A stretch of DNA of 64,000 nucleotides from Gammaproteobacteria bacterium (GCA_002690865.1 NZGG01000046.1:102089-166088), one strand, 5' to 3'. Shown: positions 36,057-47,114, counted from the stretch's first letter. Made by a program: numbers and translations. The notes: generated by a model from the sequence alone, not told the origin.

Positions 36057-36782
36057 CTAATCCACCATTATTTTGACCGGCTTACCCATACCCGCCTCTT
36101 CTATAATATCTTTAAGAGCATATCCATGTAGCTCTCCATAAATTGGACCGATCCAAACCTTATGAAGCGAACCGTCGTCAATCTTGCTTTCCAAGAGCCT
36201 AATATTAAATTCATAACCATGCTGAGATATTAAAGCCTTAATAGCTTGTAAAAAAAGCAAAGCACGGTGTTTTTCCGAAAAGGCTCCCGTCTGCAAATAA
36301 TAACTACCATTATTTTCCTCACTAGCACGCTCGGGATAATTCATTTCATCAATCGCCTCTACTACAACTGCAGTAGTACCCTTCTGTTCAAAATCCAGCT
36401 GCTTAGCAGCTGCTAGGGAGAGATCAATAATTCTGTCCTCATAAAATGGGCCACGATCATTTACTCTAAGGGTCATACTTTTACCATTTTCAAGATTTGT
36501 GACTTTAACGAAAGTCGGCAAAGGTAACGTTTTATGGGCAGCAGATATACTGTTCATATCATATATTTCACCATTTGCTGTTAAATTACCGTGGAATTTT
36601 TGACCGTACCACGAAGCAATTCCAATCTCCCGATACCCAAGACTATCCTGCATTACCTTGTACTTCTTTCCAAAAACCTCATAAGTTCCTGGTTCTCTTC
36701 GCACAATTGGATCTACTGCACAGCCCTCAATTACTAGGGGTAGAAGCAAACATATTAACCGCATATCAAGTCTTTGCATCAT
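36057..36782 (-). CDS. rlpA: RlpA septal-ring lytic transglycosylase/lipoprotein
   Basis: 241 residues. Signal peptide with likely lipid Cys21 (IEGC; Glu at -2 is unusual for a lipobox). The double-psi beta-barrel spans about 52-145 with GIASWYG, TANGEIYD (Glu72) and NDRGPF (Asp109). A C-terminal SPOR domain (about 163-241) binds denuded glycan at the septum. The family in Pseudomonas cleaves naked glycan strands. Confidence 0.93.
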   Translation of the reverse strand: MMQRLDMRLICLLLPLVIEGCAVDPIVRREPGTYEVFGKKYKVMQDSLGYREIGIASWYGQKFHGNLTANGEIYDMNSISAAHKTLPLPTFVKVTNLENGKSMTLRVNDRGPFYEDRIIDLSLAAAKQLDFEQKGTTAVVVEAIDEMNYPERASEENNGSYYLQTGAFSEKHRALLFLQAIKALISQHGYEFNIRLLESKIDDGSLHKVWIGPIYGELHGYALKDIIEEAGMGKPVKIMVD

Positions 36783-36842
36783 AATATAAAGCTATAACAA
36801 GGGATGGTTTGCTAGGAAATCAGCAAACCTAGCGCACCAAAA

Positions 36843-37805
36843 CTATTTATTTAAAGCCTCACTTAGTTGAAAAACTGCCATCGCATAGAGTTTGCTATGG
36901 TTATATCTGGTGATAACATAAAAGTTATTAAATCCCAACCAATATTCTGAACCTTTCTTACCCAAAAGCTTCATAGGCGATACAAGTGCGTTTTGTTGAG
37001 CACCCGCTATAACCCCAAACTGTTCTATATCAGACCAAATAAAACTTGGCTTAAGAGATACATTAAATATTGAGTCATCGACGTCCTTTACATCAAGTCG
37101 GACGGCAACTTGTCCATCAGACCATCCATGCTCTGATAAGTAATTTGCAACACTGCCAACTGCATCCACAGGGTTCCGCCAAATATCACGAATACCGTCT
37201 CCATCAAAGTCAACGGCATAACTCCTAAAGCTGCTAGAAATAAACTGCCCATAGCCCATAGCTCCAGCATAAGAGCCCCTGAGCTCGGTTATGTTTTGTT
37301 TTTCTTCTCGTGCCAATAAAAAAAACTCATAAAGCTCTTTCCGAAAAAAAGACGCTCGAGGTGGATAATCAAAAGCAAGGGTTGTGAGAGCATCGAGCAC
37401 TCTATAATTTCCGAGATAACGACCGTACATAGTCTCCACGCCAATGACTGCAGTTACTACAGCTGGCGGGACGCCATAAACTTCCCAAGCGCGATTCAAC
37501 GTATCGTCATAGGTTTTCATGAAGCGTTTACCTGCTGAAATTCTTGGCTCTCTCAGAAAAATATCTTGATATTCACTCCATTCTAATATTTTTTCAGCGG
37601 GCCTAGAAATTGCTTCGATAATACTTTTTTTATATTCTGCCTCACTAAATATATCCAGTAATTCAGATTCAGAGAAGTTCTTAGAAATCGCCAGATTTCT
37701 GACGAACTTCTTGACGTCCTCCCGAGTTGAGTAGTTTTCACTAAAAACAGTATGTGTTTGAAACATCAAAAAAATTGCGCATAAAACTCTTACTATCAAT
37801 ATCAA
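36843..37805 (-). CDS. mltB: Membrane-bound lytic murein transglycosylase B
   Basis: 320 residues with a signal peptide (about 1-22) that has no obvious lipobox Cys after it, so it may be soluble in the periplasm. The catalytic Glu124 lies in IGVETMYGRY. GAMGYGQFISSSFRSYAVDFDGDGIRD is the family's later signature including the EF-hand-like DFDGDGIRD. It cleaves glycan with formation of 1,6-anhydroMurNAc. Follows rodA by 6 bases. Confidence 0.94.
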   Translation of the reverse strand: MILIVRVLCAIFLMFQTHTVFSENYSTREDVKKFVRNLAISKNFSESELLDIFSEAEYKKSIIEAISRPAEKILEWSEYQDIFLREPRISAGKRFMKTYDDTLNRAWEVYGVPPAVVTAVIGVETMYGRYLGNYRVLDALTTLAFDYPPRASFFRKELYEFFLLAREEKQNITELRGSYAGAMGYGQFISSSFRSYAVDFDGDGIRDIWRNPVDAVGSVANYLSEHGWSDGQVAVRLDVKDVDDSIFNVSLKPSFIWSDIEQFGVIAGAQQNALVSPMKLLGKKGSEYWLGFNNFYVITRYNHSKLYAMAVFQLSEALNK

Positions 37806-37811
37806 GCTCCT

Positions 37812-38951
37812 CTATAGCATAATTCTTTTGTGGGTATGAATTGACATCATAATCCCAAAACCCGCGAATATCGTCAGTATTGATGTCCCACCATAGCTCA
37901 CTAGGGGCAGCGGGATGCCAACGACTGGAAGTAGACCACTGACCATTGCAATATTTACAAAAACATAAACAAAAAAAGTAAAGGTGATACTACCCGTCAA
38001 CAAACGACCAAAAGTATCCTGAGCCTGGATTGCTATCATAATGCCTCTTCCCATAAGTAAAAGGTACATTACAAGCAGAAAAACAACACCCAAAAACCCC
38101 ATTTCTTCTGCGAGTACAGCAATAATAAAATCAGTCTGGCTTTCAGGAAGAAAGTCCAAATGTGATTGCGTCCCTTCAAAAAGTCCTTTACCTGACAAGC
38201 CACCAGATCCAATAGCTGTTTTCGACTGGATGATATTCCAGCCATCACCAAGAGGATCTCTCTCAGGATCTATCAGGGAAAGAATTCTACGTTGTTGATA
38301 ATCTCGTAATAAAAACCATACCGCTGGGGCGGAAAGCACAGCAAACCCTAGCGCCCCAAAAACAAATTTCCACGCTATCCCTGCCAAAAGTAAGACGAGG
38401 ATGCCAGAGACACAAATTATGAGTGCAGTTCCAAGATCCGGCTGGGGCACAACGAGAGCCGTGGGAATTATTATAATAATAAGTGCCCAAAAAATATGTC
38501 TTTTCCTGGGTGGCAAATGCCGATCGTGGAAATACGATGCGAGAGCCATTGGTAACGCAAGTTTCATGACTTCTGACGGTTGAAACCCAACAAAACCTGG
38601 AATTCGTAGCCATCGTCTTGAGCCATTAACTTCAGTTCCAAACAAATATGTTGCAACTAACAAAAATATAGCAGCAATAAATAACCAAGGTGCAATTCGC
38701 TGGTAAAAAATAGGCGAAATCTGCGCTAAGATGACCATCACCAACACTGCAAAACCTATCTTCATCATTTGTGAAATAACTGCCGACTGGTTTGGATAAA
38801 CAGCGCTATACAGCACTAGCAGACCATATGCAGATATAATGCTAAGAAGAATTATTATTGTAAAATCTAAATGCACCTTGTCACCAATACCTAAACTCCG
38901 CTCAAAACTATCACCTGTATCCGACAATCTTCTAACGAAATCCTGAGTCAT
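37812..38951 (-). CDS. rodA: Rod-shape peptidoglycan glycosyltransferase RodA
   Basis: 379-residue SEDS membrane protein with about 10 helices. GFQPSEVMKLALPMALA and VPQPDLGTALI (with the key Asp) mark the family, and VGIPLPLVSYGGTSI is near the end. It polymerises lipid II together with PBP2. Start overlaps the end of mrdA by four bases (ATGA). Confidence 0.96.
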   Translation of the reverse strand: MTQDFVRRLSDTGDSFERSLGIGDKVHLDFTIIILLSIISAYGLLVLYSAVYPNQSAVISQMMKIGFAVLVMVILAQISPIFYQRIAPWLFIAAIFLLVATYLFGTEVNGSRRWLRIPGFVGFQPSEVMKLALPMALASYFHDRHLPPRKRHIFWALIIIIIPTALVVPQPDLGTALIICVSGILVLLLAGIAWKFVFGALGFAVLSAPAVWFLLRDYQQRRILSLIDPERDPLGDGWNIIQSKTAIGSGGLSGKGLFEGTQSHLDFLPESQTDFIIAVLAEEMGFLGVVFLLVMYLLLMGRGIMIAIQAQDTFGRLLTGSITFTFFVYVFVNIAMVSGLLPVVGIPLPLVSYGGTSILTIFAGFGIMMSIHTHKRIML

Positions 38952-40837
38952 AACTTACTTAGCTCAGTTGTGGAGTTTTGTTTGTTCAAATAATAATCTA
39001 TAACTTCACGAGCAACAGGCGCCGCAATTTCACTACCACCTCCACCATTTTCAACTAAAACTGCCAGAGCAATTTGAGGCTTTTCGATGGGGGCGAACGC
39101 TATAAACCACGCATGTTTGCGTTGTCGTTCAGAAAGTTCATTTTCATTGTACTCCTCTCCTTGTTTGATACTAACTACCTGAGCCGTTCCAGACTTTCCA
39201 GCCATCCTATAGCTTATGTCTTTCCCAATATAAGCCCATGCTGTGCCATTCTCCCCTAACTCCTGGTTCCCGCGATGTACAACTTTTTCCATAGCTACAA
39301 TAATTTCATCCCAGATATAATCTGGTACTATATTAATATCATTAAACCTCTCGTCTTCATCAAGCTCATGACCACTCTTAAGCATCCTCGGAGATCTCCA
39401 TTTACCACGATTTGCAATAAGCGTAACAGCTGTTGCCATTTGTAGTGGAGTGACCAACATATCTCCTTGACCAATACCTATATTTACAGTATCTCCTGGA
39501 AACCAAGCCAAACCTCGATACTCCTTTTTCCATGCTACCGACGGTAGCAATCCTGATCTTGCCTCTGGAAGATCTAAAGCAGTATTCTGACCAAAGCCGA
39601 ATTGTTCTAAATGTTGATGAATACGATTAATTCCAAGTTTCACCGCCAAACTATAGAAGTAAACGTTGCAAGATCTGTAAATTGCTTTTTGCAGGCTTAC
39701 TTCACCGTGGCCGCCCGTATCATCTAAACGCCAATTCCAATCTCTATACAAACGATCTTCGTTCGGCAACCGGAACCATCCTGGATCGGAGATAACATCA
39801 TCAGCACTGATAGTACCAGTCACAAGCCCCGCAATACCCAGCAATGGTTTTATAGTGGAACCTGGTTCATATTGACCCTGCAAGGCTCTGTTGAACAGTG
39901 GTACGTCTACAGACTCGAGCAAGCCAGCATAGGTCTCGTGATCTATGCCTGTTACAAATAAATTAGGGTCGTAAGAAGGCTTGCTTACTAAAGCGAGGAC
40001 ACCTCCTGTACTCGGTTCAATAGCCACCACTGTACCGCGTCGTTCAGCTAGTGCTGCGCTCGCAACTCTTTGCAAACCAGCATCGACATGCAATGTTATA
40101 TCCCTGCCAAACTTAGGATTGACAGAATCCAGCTCCTTCATGACTACGCCTCTAGCATTTGTTTCTACCCGTCTATAACCTACCGTGCCCAAAAGGATAT
40201 TCTCATAGTGCTTTTCTACCCCAATTTTTCCAATATGATTTGTTCCAGAATATGCCACTGGGTCTAGACGTTTAGCATCAGTCTCATTTATCCGCCTCAC
40301 TGACCCTACTGCATGAGCCATTAGAGCCCCCTGCGGATAGTGTCTTACAAGCCTGGCCTCGACCTGCACCCCAGGCAAGCTATTTTTATTTACAACGATT
40401 CGTGCATGATCTGCGGCTGAAAGTCTAAAAATCACTGGCACTGGCTCGTAGGGTCTTTGTCTTCGCGCGAGCCTTCTTTTAAATGCTTGCTGGTCCTCTG
40501 CAGACAACCCAATTAGCTCATCTATTTTTGATAGCGTTACTTCAATATCACGAGATATCTCCTTAATAACAGTGAGATTCAATGAGGGGATATTATGAGC
40601 AATCAGTTCTCCATGCCGATCATATATAAGACCTCGTACCGGTGGTATAGCCTTAACCTGAATTCGATTTTTATCAGATAGTGTTGTATATATATCGTGC
40701 TGGATAATCTGCAAATAAAATAAGCGTCCGAAAAGAAACAACGTAAGCGCTATTAAAACTAAAAATCCTATTACGGCTCGTTCAAAAAATATCTTGCTTT
40801 CGCCAGAGTGGTCTTTTAGGACAAGTGGCTCTCCCAT
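38948..40837 (-). CDS. mrdA: Penicillin-binding protein 2 (elongasome transpeptidase)
   Basis: 629 residues with one N-terminal membrane helix (about 20-45) and a periplasmic body. Transpeptidase motifs: Ser327-x-x-Lys330 (GSTIK), Ser389-Cys-Asn391 and Lys548-Ser-Gly550. The pedestal domain has VRGLIYDRHGELIAHN (67-82). Cross-links side-wall peptidoglycan with RodA. 6 bases after rlmH. Confidence 0.97.
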   Translation of the reverse strand: MGEPLVLKDHSGESKIFFERAVIGFLVLIALTLFLFGRLFYLQIIQHDIYTTLSDKNRIQVKAIPPVRGLIYDRHGELIAHNIPSLNLTVIKEISRDIEVTLSKIDELIGLSAEDQQAFKRRLARRQRPYEPVPVIFRLSAADHARIVVNKNSLPGVQVEARLVRHYPQGALMAHAVGSVRRINETDAKRLDPVAYSGTNHIGKIGVEKHYENILLGTVGYRRVETNARGVVMKELDSVNPKFGRDITLHVDAGLQRVASAALAERRGTVVAIEPSTGGVLALVSKPSYDPNLFVTGIDHETYAGLLESVDVPLFNRALQGQYEPGSTIKPLLGIAGLVTGTISADDVISDPGWFRLPNEDRLYRDWNWRLDDTGGHGEVSLQKAIYRSCNVYFYSLAVKLGINRIHQHLEQFGFGQNTALDLPEARSGLLPSVAWKKEYRGLAWFPGDTVNIGIGQGDMLVTPLQMATAVTLIANRGKWRSPRMLKSGHELDEDERFNDINIVPDYIWDEIIVAMEKVVHRGNQELGENGTAWAYIGKDISYRMAGKSGTAQVVSIKQGEEYNENELSERQRKHAWFIAFAPIEKPQIALAVLVENGGGGSEIAAPVAREVIDYYLNKQNSTTELSKL

Positions 40838-40843
40838 GTATCT

Positions 40844-41311
40844 CTACCTGTGATAAGGATGATGTTTGATCATCGTCCAAGCTCTATAAATCTGCTCAAG
40901 TATTAACACAGGCACGAAAGCATGAGGGAAGGTTAAACGCGACAGAGACCAGATATCATCTGCGCTATCAAGTAAGGCTTTATCCAACCCATCGGGGCCT
41001 CCTACAAAAAACTGTACCATTTGGTAATCTTTTAACCAATTTCTGAGATGACTTGTTAAATCCTCAGAAGACCAAATTTTTCCCGTTGTCGCCATAACAA
41101 CCTTGCGAGAATGAGGTACAGATATCGATCTTATTTTTTCAAACTCGGTCCTAACGAGAGCCTGAGTTAACGCACCCTTTGTCCTCTTGGGTAAGGGGAT
41201 TTCTCTCAGAGATAATCCCCATTCCCTTGGAATGCGTCGGCGATATTCATCTAAACCATCACGTAACCAAGAAGGAGGTCTATTCCCCACAGTTACAACT
41301 TCCAACTTCAT
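40844..41311 (-). CDS. rlmH: 23S rRNA pseudouridine-1915 N3-methyltransferase
   Basis: 155-residue SPOUT methylase. FFVGGPDGLD is the SAM knot, and SRLTFPHAFVPVLILEQIYR with the terminal YHR matches the conserved C-terminus. Sits between rsfS and mrdA in the standard order. Confidence 0.96.
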   Translation of the reverse strand: MKLEVVTVGNRPPSWLRDGLDEYRRRIPREWGLSLREIPLPKRTKGALTQALVRTEFEKIRSISVPHSRKVVMATTGKIWSSEDLTSHLRNWLKDYQMVQFFVGGPDGLDKALLDSADDIWSLSRLTFPHAFVPVLILEQIYRAWTMIKHHPYHR

Positions 41312-41314
41312 TAC

Positions 41315-41662
41315 TTACTCCTGAAGTTCCCTTTGAGACGGGGACATACTCCACAACCTCTCTAGGTCGTAAAACTCCCTTACTTTTGGGAGCATCACGT
41401 GGACCAAAACATCAGCAAGATCGACTAATACCCATTCCCCTTCTAACATACCTTCCACACCAATAGGTTTTATATGGATTCTTCGCACTTCCTCTATTAC
41501 GCTTTCTCCCAGGGCTTTGACTTGCCGAACTGAGGTTCCGCTCGCAACAACCATATAATCCGTTATATCGGTCTGATCAAATACTTCCAGACACTGAATA
41601 TCTTCACCCTTTCGATTAATCAAAGCCTGAATAACCATATCCTTCAGCTCTAAATTAGGCAT
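41315..41662 (-). CDS. rsfS: Ribosome silencing factor RsfS
   Basis: 115 residues from ATG 41662. Binds L14 and blocks subunit joining under starvation. DITDYMVVASGTSVRQVKAL and EWVLVDLADVLVHVM are family hallmarks. The start overlaps the end of nadD by 8 bases; a longer frame from 41710 would lie deep inside nadD. Confidence 0.95.
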   Translation of the reverse strand: MPNLELKDMVIQALINRKGEDIQCLEVFDQTDITDYMVVASGTSVRQVKALGESVIEEVRRIHIKPIGVEGMLEGEWVLVDLADVLVHVMLPKVREFYDLERLWSMSPSQRELQE

Positions 41663-42308
41663 GAATATGTGCCCCCCGGTACAAACCATGACGCTGTATG
41701 TAATTCTCAACTTTAGATGTTAAATGCATCGAGGGTTTTAGACCACGGTGAAAAGCTTCTCTAATTTCTGTTGAGGAAATATCGACTTGCTCCAATTCCA
41801 AGAGGCATACTTTCCCTCCTGACTGATCATTAAATTGGCCCAACGAACATATCCTATCTTTCATCCAACCATTCATCTCCTCAGAAAAATTTACTTCATA
41901 TCCAGGCCTCTTTAAAACAATAATATGACAAAGCTGACAGATATCATCACATCTATACCAATCGTCAAATAGAGAAAATGCATCTATGCCCATAACCAAA
42001 TAAATAGCGTCTCTTAAACCAACCTCTCTACGCAGCGAATTTAGGGTATCAACTGAATAGGATGGACCTTCTCGATAGATTTCTCGATCGTCGATAACAA
42101 TACCCGGGAAACCCTCAACGGCAAGTCGAAGCATTGCGAGACGATGGTCTGCTGATGACTCGGGTAATTTCTTGTGAGGCGGTTGCGAAGATGGTACCAG
42201 CCTAACTTCTTTTACTGACAAAATATTTTTTACATGATGGGCTGAAAGAAGATGTCCTAAATGTATTGGATCAAAGGTGCCTCCCAAAACAGCGATCTCA
42301 TTTTTCAT
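41655..42308 (-). CDS. nadD: Nicotinate-nucleotide adenylyltransferase
   Basis: 217 residues. Converts NaMN and ATP to Na[15 protein letters not shown] (8-20) holds the HxGH-type nucleotide motif and [13 protein letters not shown] the ISSTxIR motif. Start overlaps proA by four bases (ATGA). Confidence 0.96.
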   Translation of the reverse strand: MKNEIAVLGGTFDPIHLGHLLSAHHVKNILSVKEVRLVPSSQPPHKKLPESSADHRLAMLRLAVEGFPGIVIDDREIYREGPSYSVDTLNSLRREVGLRDAIYLVMGIDAFSLFDDWYRCDDICQLCHIIVLKRPGYEVNFSEEMNGWMKDRICSLGQFNDQSGGKVCLLELEQVDISSTEIREAFHRGLKPSMHLTSKVENYIQRHGLYRGAHIHA

Positions 42309-43573
42309 CGTCGAATTTGCCCATCCCCAAAAACTACAAATTTTTGCGAGGTAAGTCCTTCAAGCCCTACCGGACCTCGGGCATGAAGCTTGTTTGTTGA
42401 TATTCCAATTTCAGCACCAAGGCCATACTCAAAACCGTCAGCAAAGCGAGTGGAAGCATTCACGATAACGGAACTAGAATCTACTTCCTGGACAAATCTG
42501 CGCGCGTTGTCGAAATTTTTCGTAACAATGGTATCGGTATGATTCGATCCGTATCGATTGATATGTTCCACTGCAGCTTCCACCCCATCCACTATCCTGA
42601 TAGCCAAAACGGGCGCCAGATATTCCTCATACCAATCCTCTTCAGTGGCAGGACTAATGGGGCAAATACCAGCCAATTGCTCCACACATAGCTCACATCC
42701 TCTCAGCTCAACTCCCTCTGAAATGTAATCTTTTGCTAAAGAAGGAAGAAATGTCGGCGCAACAGATTTTGCTACCAACAATGTTTCCATAGCATTACAT
42801 ACTGCGTAGCGATTAGTCTTGGAATTGAACGCTATCGAAAGTGCCTTTTCGTAATCAGCCTCATCATCGACATATACATGACAAACACCATCTAAATGTT
42901 TTATGACGGATACGGTTGCTTCCTCTGTGATCCTCTCTATGAGACTCTTCCCACCTCTTGCTACTAAAACGTCAACAAATTTATCCATTGTAATTAGCTC
43001 GCCCACAGCTGCCCTATCCGAGTATCCCACCAACTGAACAATCTCATGAGATAATCCCGCATGAACTAATCCCTGCGAGATACATTTACCGAGCGCAACG
43101 TTAGAACAAAGTGATTCGGAACCACCTCGAAGAATTACCGCATTACCAGACTTGATACACAAACTTGCAGCATCAACAGTAACGTTAGGTCTAGACTCGT
43201 AAATTATTCCAATTACACCGAGGGGCGTTCGTAATTTGCCAACCTGTATTCCATTCGGCCGATAGGCCATGTCATCTATCTCTCCAACCGGGTCATTAAG
43301 ACTTATTACTTGGTGAACGCCCTCCACCATTAAGTCAAAGCGAGCCTCATTGAAAGCCAAACGGTCAAGCAGCGCATCATCTATTCCATTCTTACGTCCG
43401 GCAACAAGATCCTTCTCGTTTTCACCCATTAAATAAGATCGGCTCCGAAGAATTTCATCGCCGATAGCAAGAAGTACTTTATTTTTTTGCTCGGTTTTAG
43501 CACGTCTAATTTCAGCTGCAGCATTTTTTGCCGCCAGTCCAAGACCATGTATATAAGCCTTTATTTTATTCAT
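42305..43573 (-). CDS. proA: Gamma-glutamyl phosphate reductase
   Basis: 422 residues, second step of proline synthesis, NADPH-dependent. [32 protein letters not shown], and the catalytic Cys in [13 protein letters not shown] are seen. First gene of the proA-to-lipA series; proB is not adjacent. Confidence 0.96.
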   Translation of the reverse strand: MNKIKAYIHGLGLAAKNAAAEIRRAKTEQKNKVLLAIGDEILRSRSYLMGENEKDLVAGRKNGIDDALLDRLAFNEARFDLMVEGVHQVISLNDPVGEIDDMAYRPNGIQVGKLRTPLGVIGIIYESRPNVTVDAASLCIKSGNAVILRGGSESLCSNVALGKCISQGLVHAGLSHEIVQLVGYSDRAAVGELITMDKFVDVLVARGGKSLIERITEEATVSVIKHLDGVCHVYVDDEADYEKALSIAFNSKTNRYAVCNAMETLLVAKSVAPTFLPSLAKDYISEGVELRGCELCVEQLAGICPISPATEEDWYEEYLAPVLAIRIVDGVEAAVEHINRYGSNHTDTIVTKNFDNARRFVQEVDSSSVIVNASTRFADGFEYGLGAEIGISTNKLHARGPVGLEGLTSQKFVVFGDGQIRR

Positions 43574-43784
43574 GACTTTGAAACCGAGAGACTATAATCA
43601 GACCGTTATTATACATATGTGTCTGCTTACATGATAAATAAACACCTATAAAACCCCTAAAATTATTGGTTTAGCTAACCATGATCGAAATATTAGAACG
43701 CAGTAAACATGTCCCTCGCTGCACTATCGTAAATACCGATCATACTAATACTGCTCTACAAGAGGAGAATAGGTAGGGATATAG

Positions 43785-44366
43785 CTATTGCAGAGTCGTG
43801 ATTACTTTGTCCAGCTCCTTTAGCCGTTCTAATGGGCGTTTAATCTCAAACAATCTTTGCTTTTCTTCAATAGGTAGTGGCAGCAGCTCTACGAGTCGTG
43901 CTACAACTTCACCGGCAGAACCGAAGTCGACATTATAATTGAGACCAGCTACCCTTTCATCTTTCATCAACGACTTTAATAGTTTGACAAGATGGGTCTT
44001 ATCGACAGGAAAAGCTAGCTCCTCTTCTCGGTCAAAAAATTCCACTCGAGCTACTAAAAGATGATCTATTTGTTCATATTTCTCCCGAATCAAAAACTTT
44101 GACTGCCCTTCTGCCGTGATCCCTAACATACCATTAGAAAATTGATCAAAATCAACAATTGTAGTGTAAGTTCCTTGATTAACTATAGTAGCCAGAGAAT
44201 CATTATAAACCTCATTACCAACCTCCAACATTACCACACCAAATCCAGAATTCTCTCGCATACAAGACTTAATCATATCAAGGTACCGCACCTCAAAAAT
44301 TTGTAGAGGTAAACGACCGCCAGGGAAGAGTACGAGAGGCAAGGGGAATAATGGTATTTCTTTCAT
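43785..44366 (-). CDS. LON substrate-binding domain protein
   Basis: 193 residues comprising only the N-terminal substrate-binding (PUA-like) domain of Lon: IPLFPLPLVLFPGGRLPLQIFE at the start and RYLDMIKSCMRENSGFGVV next. No ATPase or peptidase part is present, as is usual in this family. Function not established. Divergent from uppP (97 bases between). Confidence 0.88.
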   Translation of the reverse strand: MKEIPLFPLPLVLFPGGRLPLQIFEVRYLDMIKSCMRENSGFGVVMLEVGNEVYNDSLATIVNQGTYTTIVDFDQFSNGMLGITAEGQSKFLIREKYEQIDHLLVARVEFFDREEELAFPVDKTHLVKLLKSLMKDERVAGLNYNVDFGSAGEVVARLVELLPLPIEEKQRLFEIKRPLERLKELDKVITTLQ

Positions 44367-44463
44367 AAAATAAATGGTACTAAATTTTAAATACTATTCT
44401 TAATGCTTTCCTAAAGACGAAGCGCCGCTTAAGATTGGGGATCATCTCAAATTTAAGAATATC

Positions 44464-45258
44464 TTGGAACTCTTACAAGTAATCGTACTTTCCTTAATTC
44501 AAGGTTTTACAGAGTTTTTACCCATTTCAAGCTCCGCACACCTGCTAATTCCACATCATGTATTTGATTGGGGAGATCAAGGTTTGGCATTTGACGTAGC
44601 GGTCCACTTGGGTTCTCTATTAGCCGTCATAAGCTATTTCCGCAAAGATATTTGGAAGTTACTTGTCGCAATGACCCAGCACCTAAGAACCGGGCGCCAC
44701 ACCGAGAACAGTCAGTTCGCTTATTACTTGCTCATTGGAAGTCTACCCTTACTTATTCTAGGTCTAATTGGAAGAGACTGGATAGAGATAAACCTCCGAA
44801 CGCTTCAAATCATTATTATTAGCACCGTGTTATTTGCGCCACTACTGCTTGCGGCAGATCTTTTTGGGAACAAGAAACGAAAGCATCAAGAATTGGACTT
44901 ATATTCGGCTATCTTTATTGGCGCTACCCAAATCTTAGCACTGATACCTGGTGCTTCGCGTTCTGGATTAACCATCACCGCAGCTCTTTTTCTGGGTTTC
45001 AACCGAGAATCCGCATCAAGAATTTCATTTATGATGGCTATACCCGCTATTGCTGGAGCAAGTTTCATAAAACTTTTTGACCTAGCCACTAGAGAATTAC
45101 CCGTACAATGGACTGATATTATTCTTGGTATTTTTACCTCCGGAGTCGCTGCATTTATCTGCATCGCTCTATTTCTTAAATTAATCGATCGCGTTGGCTT
45201 CCTTCCCTTCGTTTTATACCGTTTGCTTCTAGGTAGCATATTATTTTTTGCGATTTAA
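44464..45258 (+). CDS. uppP: Undecaprenyl-diphosphate phosphatase
   Basis: 264-residue BacA-type membrane phosphatase that recycles the lipid carrier for peptidoglycan synthesis. QGFTEFLPISSSAHL (13-27, with Glu17) and PGASRSGLTI are the active-site motifs. The start is TTG, since no ATG or GTG lies upstream in frame and the family begins at this point. Confidence 0.95.
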   Translation: MELLQVIVLSLIQGFTEFLPISSSAHLLIPHHVFDWGDQGLAFDVAVHLGSLLAVISYFRKDIWKLLVAMTQHLRTGRHTENSQFAYYLLIGSLPLLILGLIGRDWIEINLRTLQIIIISTVLFAPLLLAADLFGNKKRKHQELDLYSAIFIGATQILALIPGASRSGLTITAALFLGFNRESASRISFMMAIPAIAGASFIKLFDLATRELPVQWTDIILGIFTSGVAAFICIALFLKLIDRVGFLPFVLYRLLLGSILFFAI

Positions 45259-45270
45259 AAATCTCATCGC

Positions 45271-45714
45271 CTAAAATGGAATATCATCATCTAAATCTTC
45301 GGAGGGAGGTGGTCCAAAGTTATCCCCAGCACTACTGGATTGGATATCTGCATTACTTCGATCATTAACTGGCATATCACCGCGACTATCAAGCATTTGC
45401 ATTTCATTTGCGACAACCTCGGTGGTGTAGTGTTTTTGACCCTCTCGTTCCCATTCTCGAGTGCGTAACTCCCCCTCAATATAAATCTTAGACCCCCTCT
45501 TAAGGTATTCACTGGCAATCTCTGCTAGACGATTGAAAAATACAACTCTATGCCATTCCGTACGATCTTTCTGTTCGCCGCTATCTCGATCTTTCCAACT
45601 CTTAGAAGTAGCAACCGACACATTAGTTACTGCGTTTCCACTAGGCATATATCGAGTTTCAGGATCGCGTCCCAGATTTCCTACTAAAATTACTTTATTG
45701 ATTCCTCGTGCCAT
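45271..45714 (-). CDS. ssb: Single-stranded DNA-binding protein
   Basis: 147 residues. OB fold about 1-105 ([20 protein letters not shown]) and a short linker to the acidic tip DDDIPF that recruits repair proteins. The linker is shorter than in E. coli SSB (178 residues). Follows the MFS gene by 9 bases. Confidence 0.97.
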   Translation of the reverse strand: MARGINKVILVGNLGRDPETRYMPSGNAVTNVSVATSKSWKDRDSGEQKDRTEWHRVVFFNRLAEIASEYLKRGSKIYIEGELRTREWEREGQKHYTTEVVANEMQMLDSRGDMPVNDRSNADIQSSSAGDNFGPPPSEDLDDDIPF

Positions 45715-45723
45715 AACTGTCTC

Positions 45724-47076
45724 CTAAATTTTATTTTTGGTGAATTGTTGCAGCTGTGACTCATCGAATAAATCACTTTTTATCTTTAGATAAGCAACAC
45801 GCTCCTCCTCAATCAAAACTGCATCAACTACGCCATTAACTGACAACAAACACCCTAATAAGGTGTTAGCGGACATTCCATCGAATGTCCTCAAATGAAT
45901 GATTCTACTCTCAATCCCATTTAAGCTTTGAAGGTTGCGACATAGCAAGAGCCAAACCACACAAATACTTGCATTGACGTATAAAAGTGCAGTGATCTCT
46001 GCATAAGTCAGAAGCAATCCAGCTAAAACACCCCCAACAAATGTTCCCAAAAATTGGCAAGTTGAATATATGCCCATCCCAGTACCCCTGGTCCCCGCGG
46101 CAACAATTCTGCTCATATGCGCAGGCAAAAGCATCTCTAACAAATTAAATCCAACAAAGAAAACCACCATATACGCGAGTATAACCAAACTGCTTAGGGC
46201 ATTGGCAAGACCGATCATTGCTATAATCAAAAAAAATACCATACCTCGCATGACTCTAGCAGATTTTCCCTGCCGATCAGATAACCAAACAAACGGACCC
46301 ATAAAAAAAAGCGAAATCAGAAATACTCCGAAGTAATAGAAAGAATGTGCTTCATATCCTATACCAGCTTCTCGCAACATAAGAGGGAAAACCATAAAAC
46401 TAGAGGTCAAAAAGTAGTGCAAGAAAAAAACACCAAGGTAAATTGGAACCAAATTTTGGTCACATAACATCAACCAAAATTTTTCTAGTACCACTTTTGT
46501 GTCGAGATTAGTTTTGATAGAAATTGGTGTTGGAATCAACTTCCCTAGAATAATCAGCCCCAGAGTGCCAAGGACTGCAGAAATAATAAAGATGCCCGAT
46601 AATCCTAGATAAGTGAATATTATAGGGCCTAGAACAATAGATAAGCCGAAAGATATACCTATAGCCGAGCCAATTATGCCCATCGCCTTAGATCTGTGAT
46701 CTACTCTGGTAACGTCAGACATTAAAGCCAGTAATGTGCTCGCTATCGCACCACAGCCCTGAATGAATCTACCCAGGATAACTGTAAAGATATCATCTCC
46801 AACAGCAGCAATAAGAGAGCCAAAAATAAATAATATCAGGCCAAATGTGATTACAGACTTCCTAGAGAAATAATCCGACGCCATACCAAAAGGAATCTGC
46901 AAAACAGCCTGGGAAAGACCATAAATACCTAAAGCCAAACCAACGAGGAATGGTGTACTATTTCTAAGTTCCTCTCCAATCAGAGGAAGCACCGGTAAAA
47001 TCATAAATAAACCGAGCATCCGGACTAAAAATAAAGCAGCTATAGCTACCGCAGCACGTATTTCTTGTTTATTCAT
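45724..47076 (-). CDS. yajR: YajR-type MFS transporter
   Basis: 450 residues from ATG 47076. Twelve hydrophobic segments, motif A in GMASDYFSRKSVI, and then a soluble C-terminal alpha/beta domain (about 390-450, NTLLGCLLSVNGVVDAVLIE). This corresponds to the YAM domain of E. coli YajR, a ferredoxin-like fold. The transported compound is not established. The uvrA-MFS-ssb order is conserved in Pseudomonas-like genomes. A TTG or other start up to 47103 is less likely. Confidence 0.85.
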   Translation of the reverse strand: MNKQEIRAAVAIAALFLVRMLGLFMILPVLPLIGEELRNSTPFLVGLALGIYGLSQAVLQIPFGMASDYFSRKSVITFGLILFIFGSLIAAVGDDIFTVILGRFIQGCGAIASTLLALMSDVTRVDHRSKAMGIIGSAIGISFGLSIVLGPIIFTYLGLSGIFIISAVLGTLGLIILGKLIPTPISIKTNLDTKVVLEKFWLMLCDQNLVPIYLGVFFLHYFLTSSFMVFPLMLREAGIGYEAHSFYYFGVFLISLFFMGPFVWLSDRQGKSARVMRGMVFFLIIAMIGLANALSSLVILAYMVVFFVGFNLLEMLLPAHMSRIVAAGTRGTGMGIYSTCQFLGTFVGGVLAGLLLTYAEITALLYVNASICVVWLLLCRNLQSLNGIESRIIHLRTFDGMSANTLLGCLLSVNGVVDAVLIEEERVAYLKIKSDLFDESQLQQFTKNKI

Positions 47077-47114
47077 TAACGAGCTTTGCCTAGAAGAAAA
47101 CAAACTTATATTAT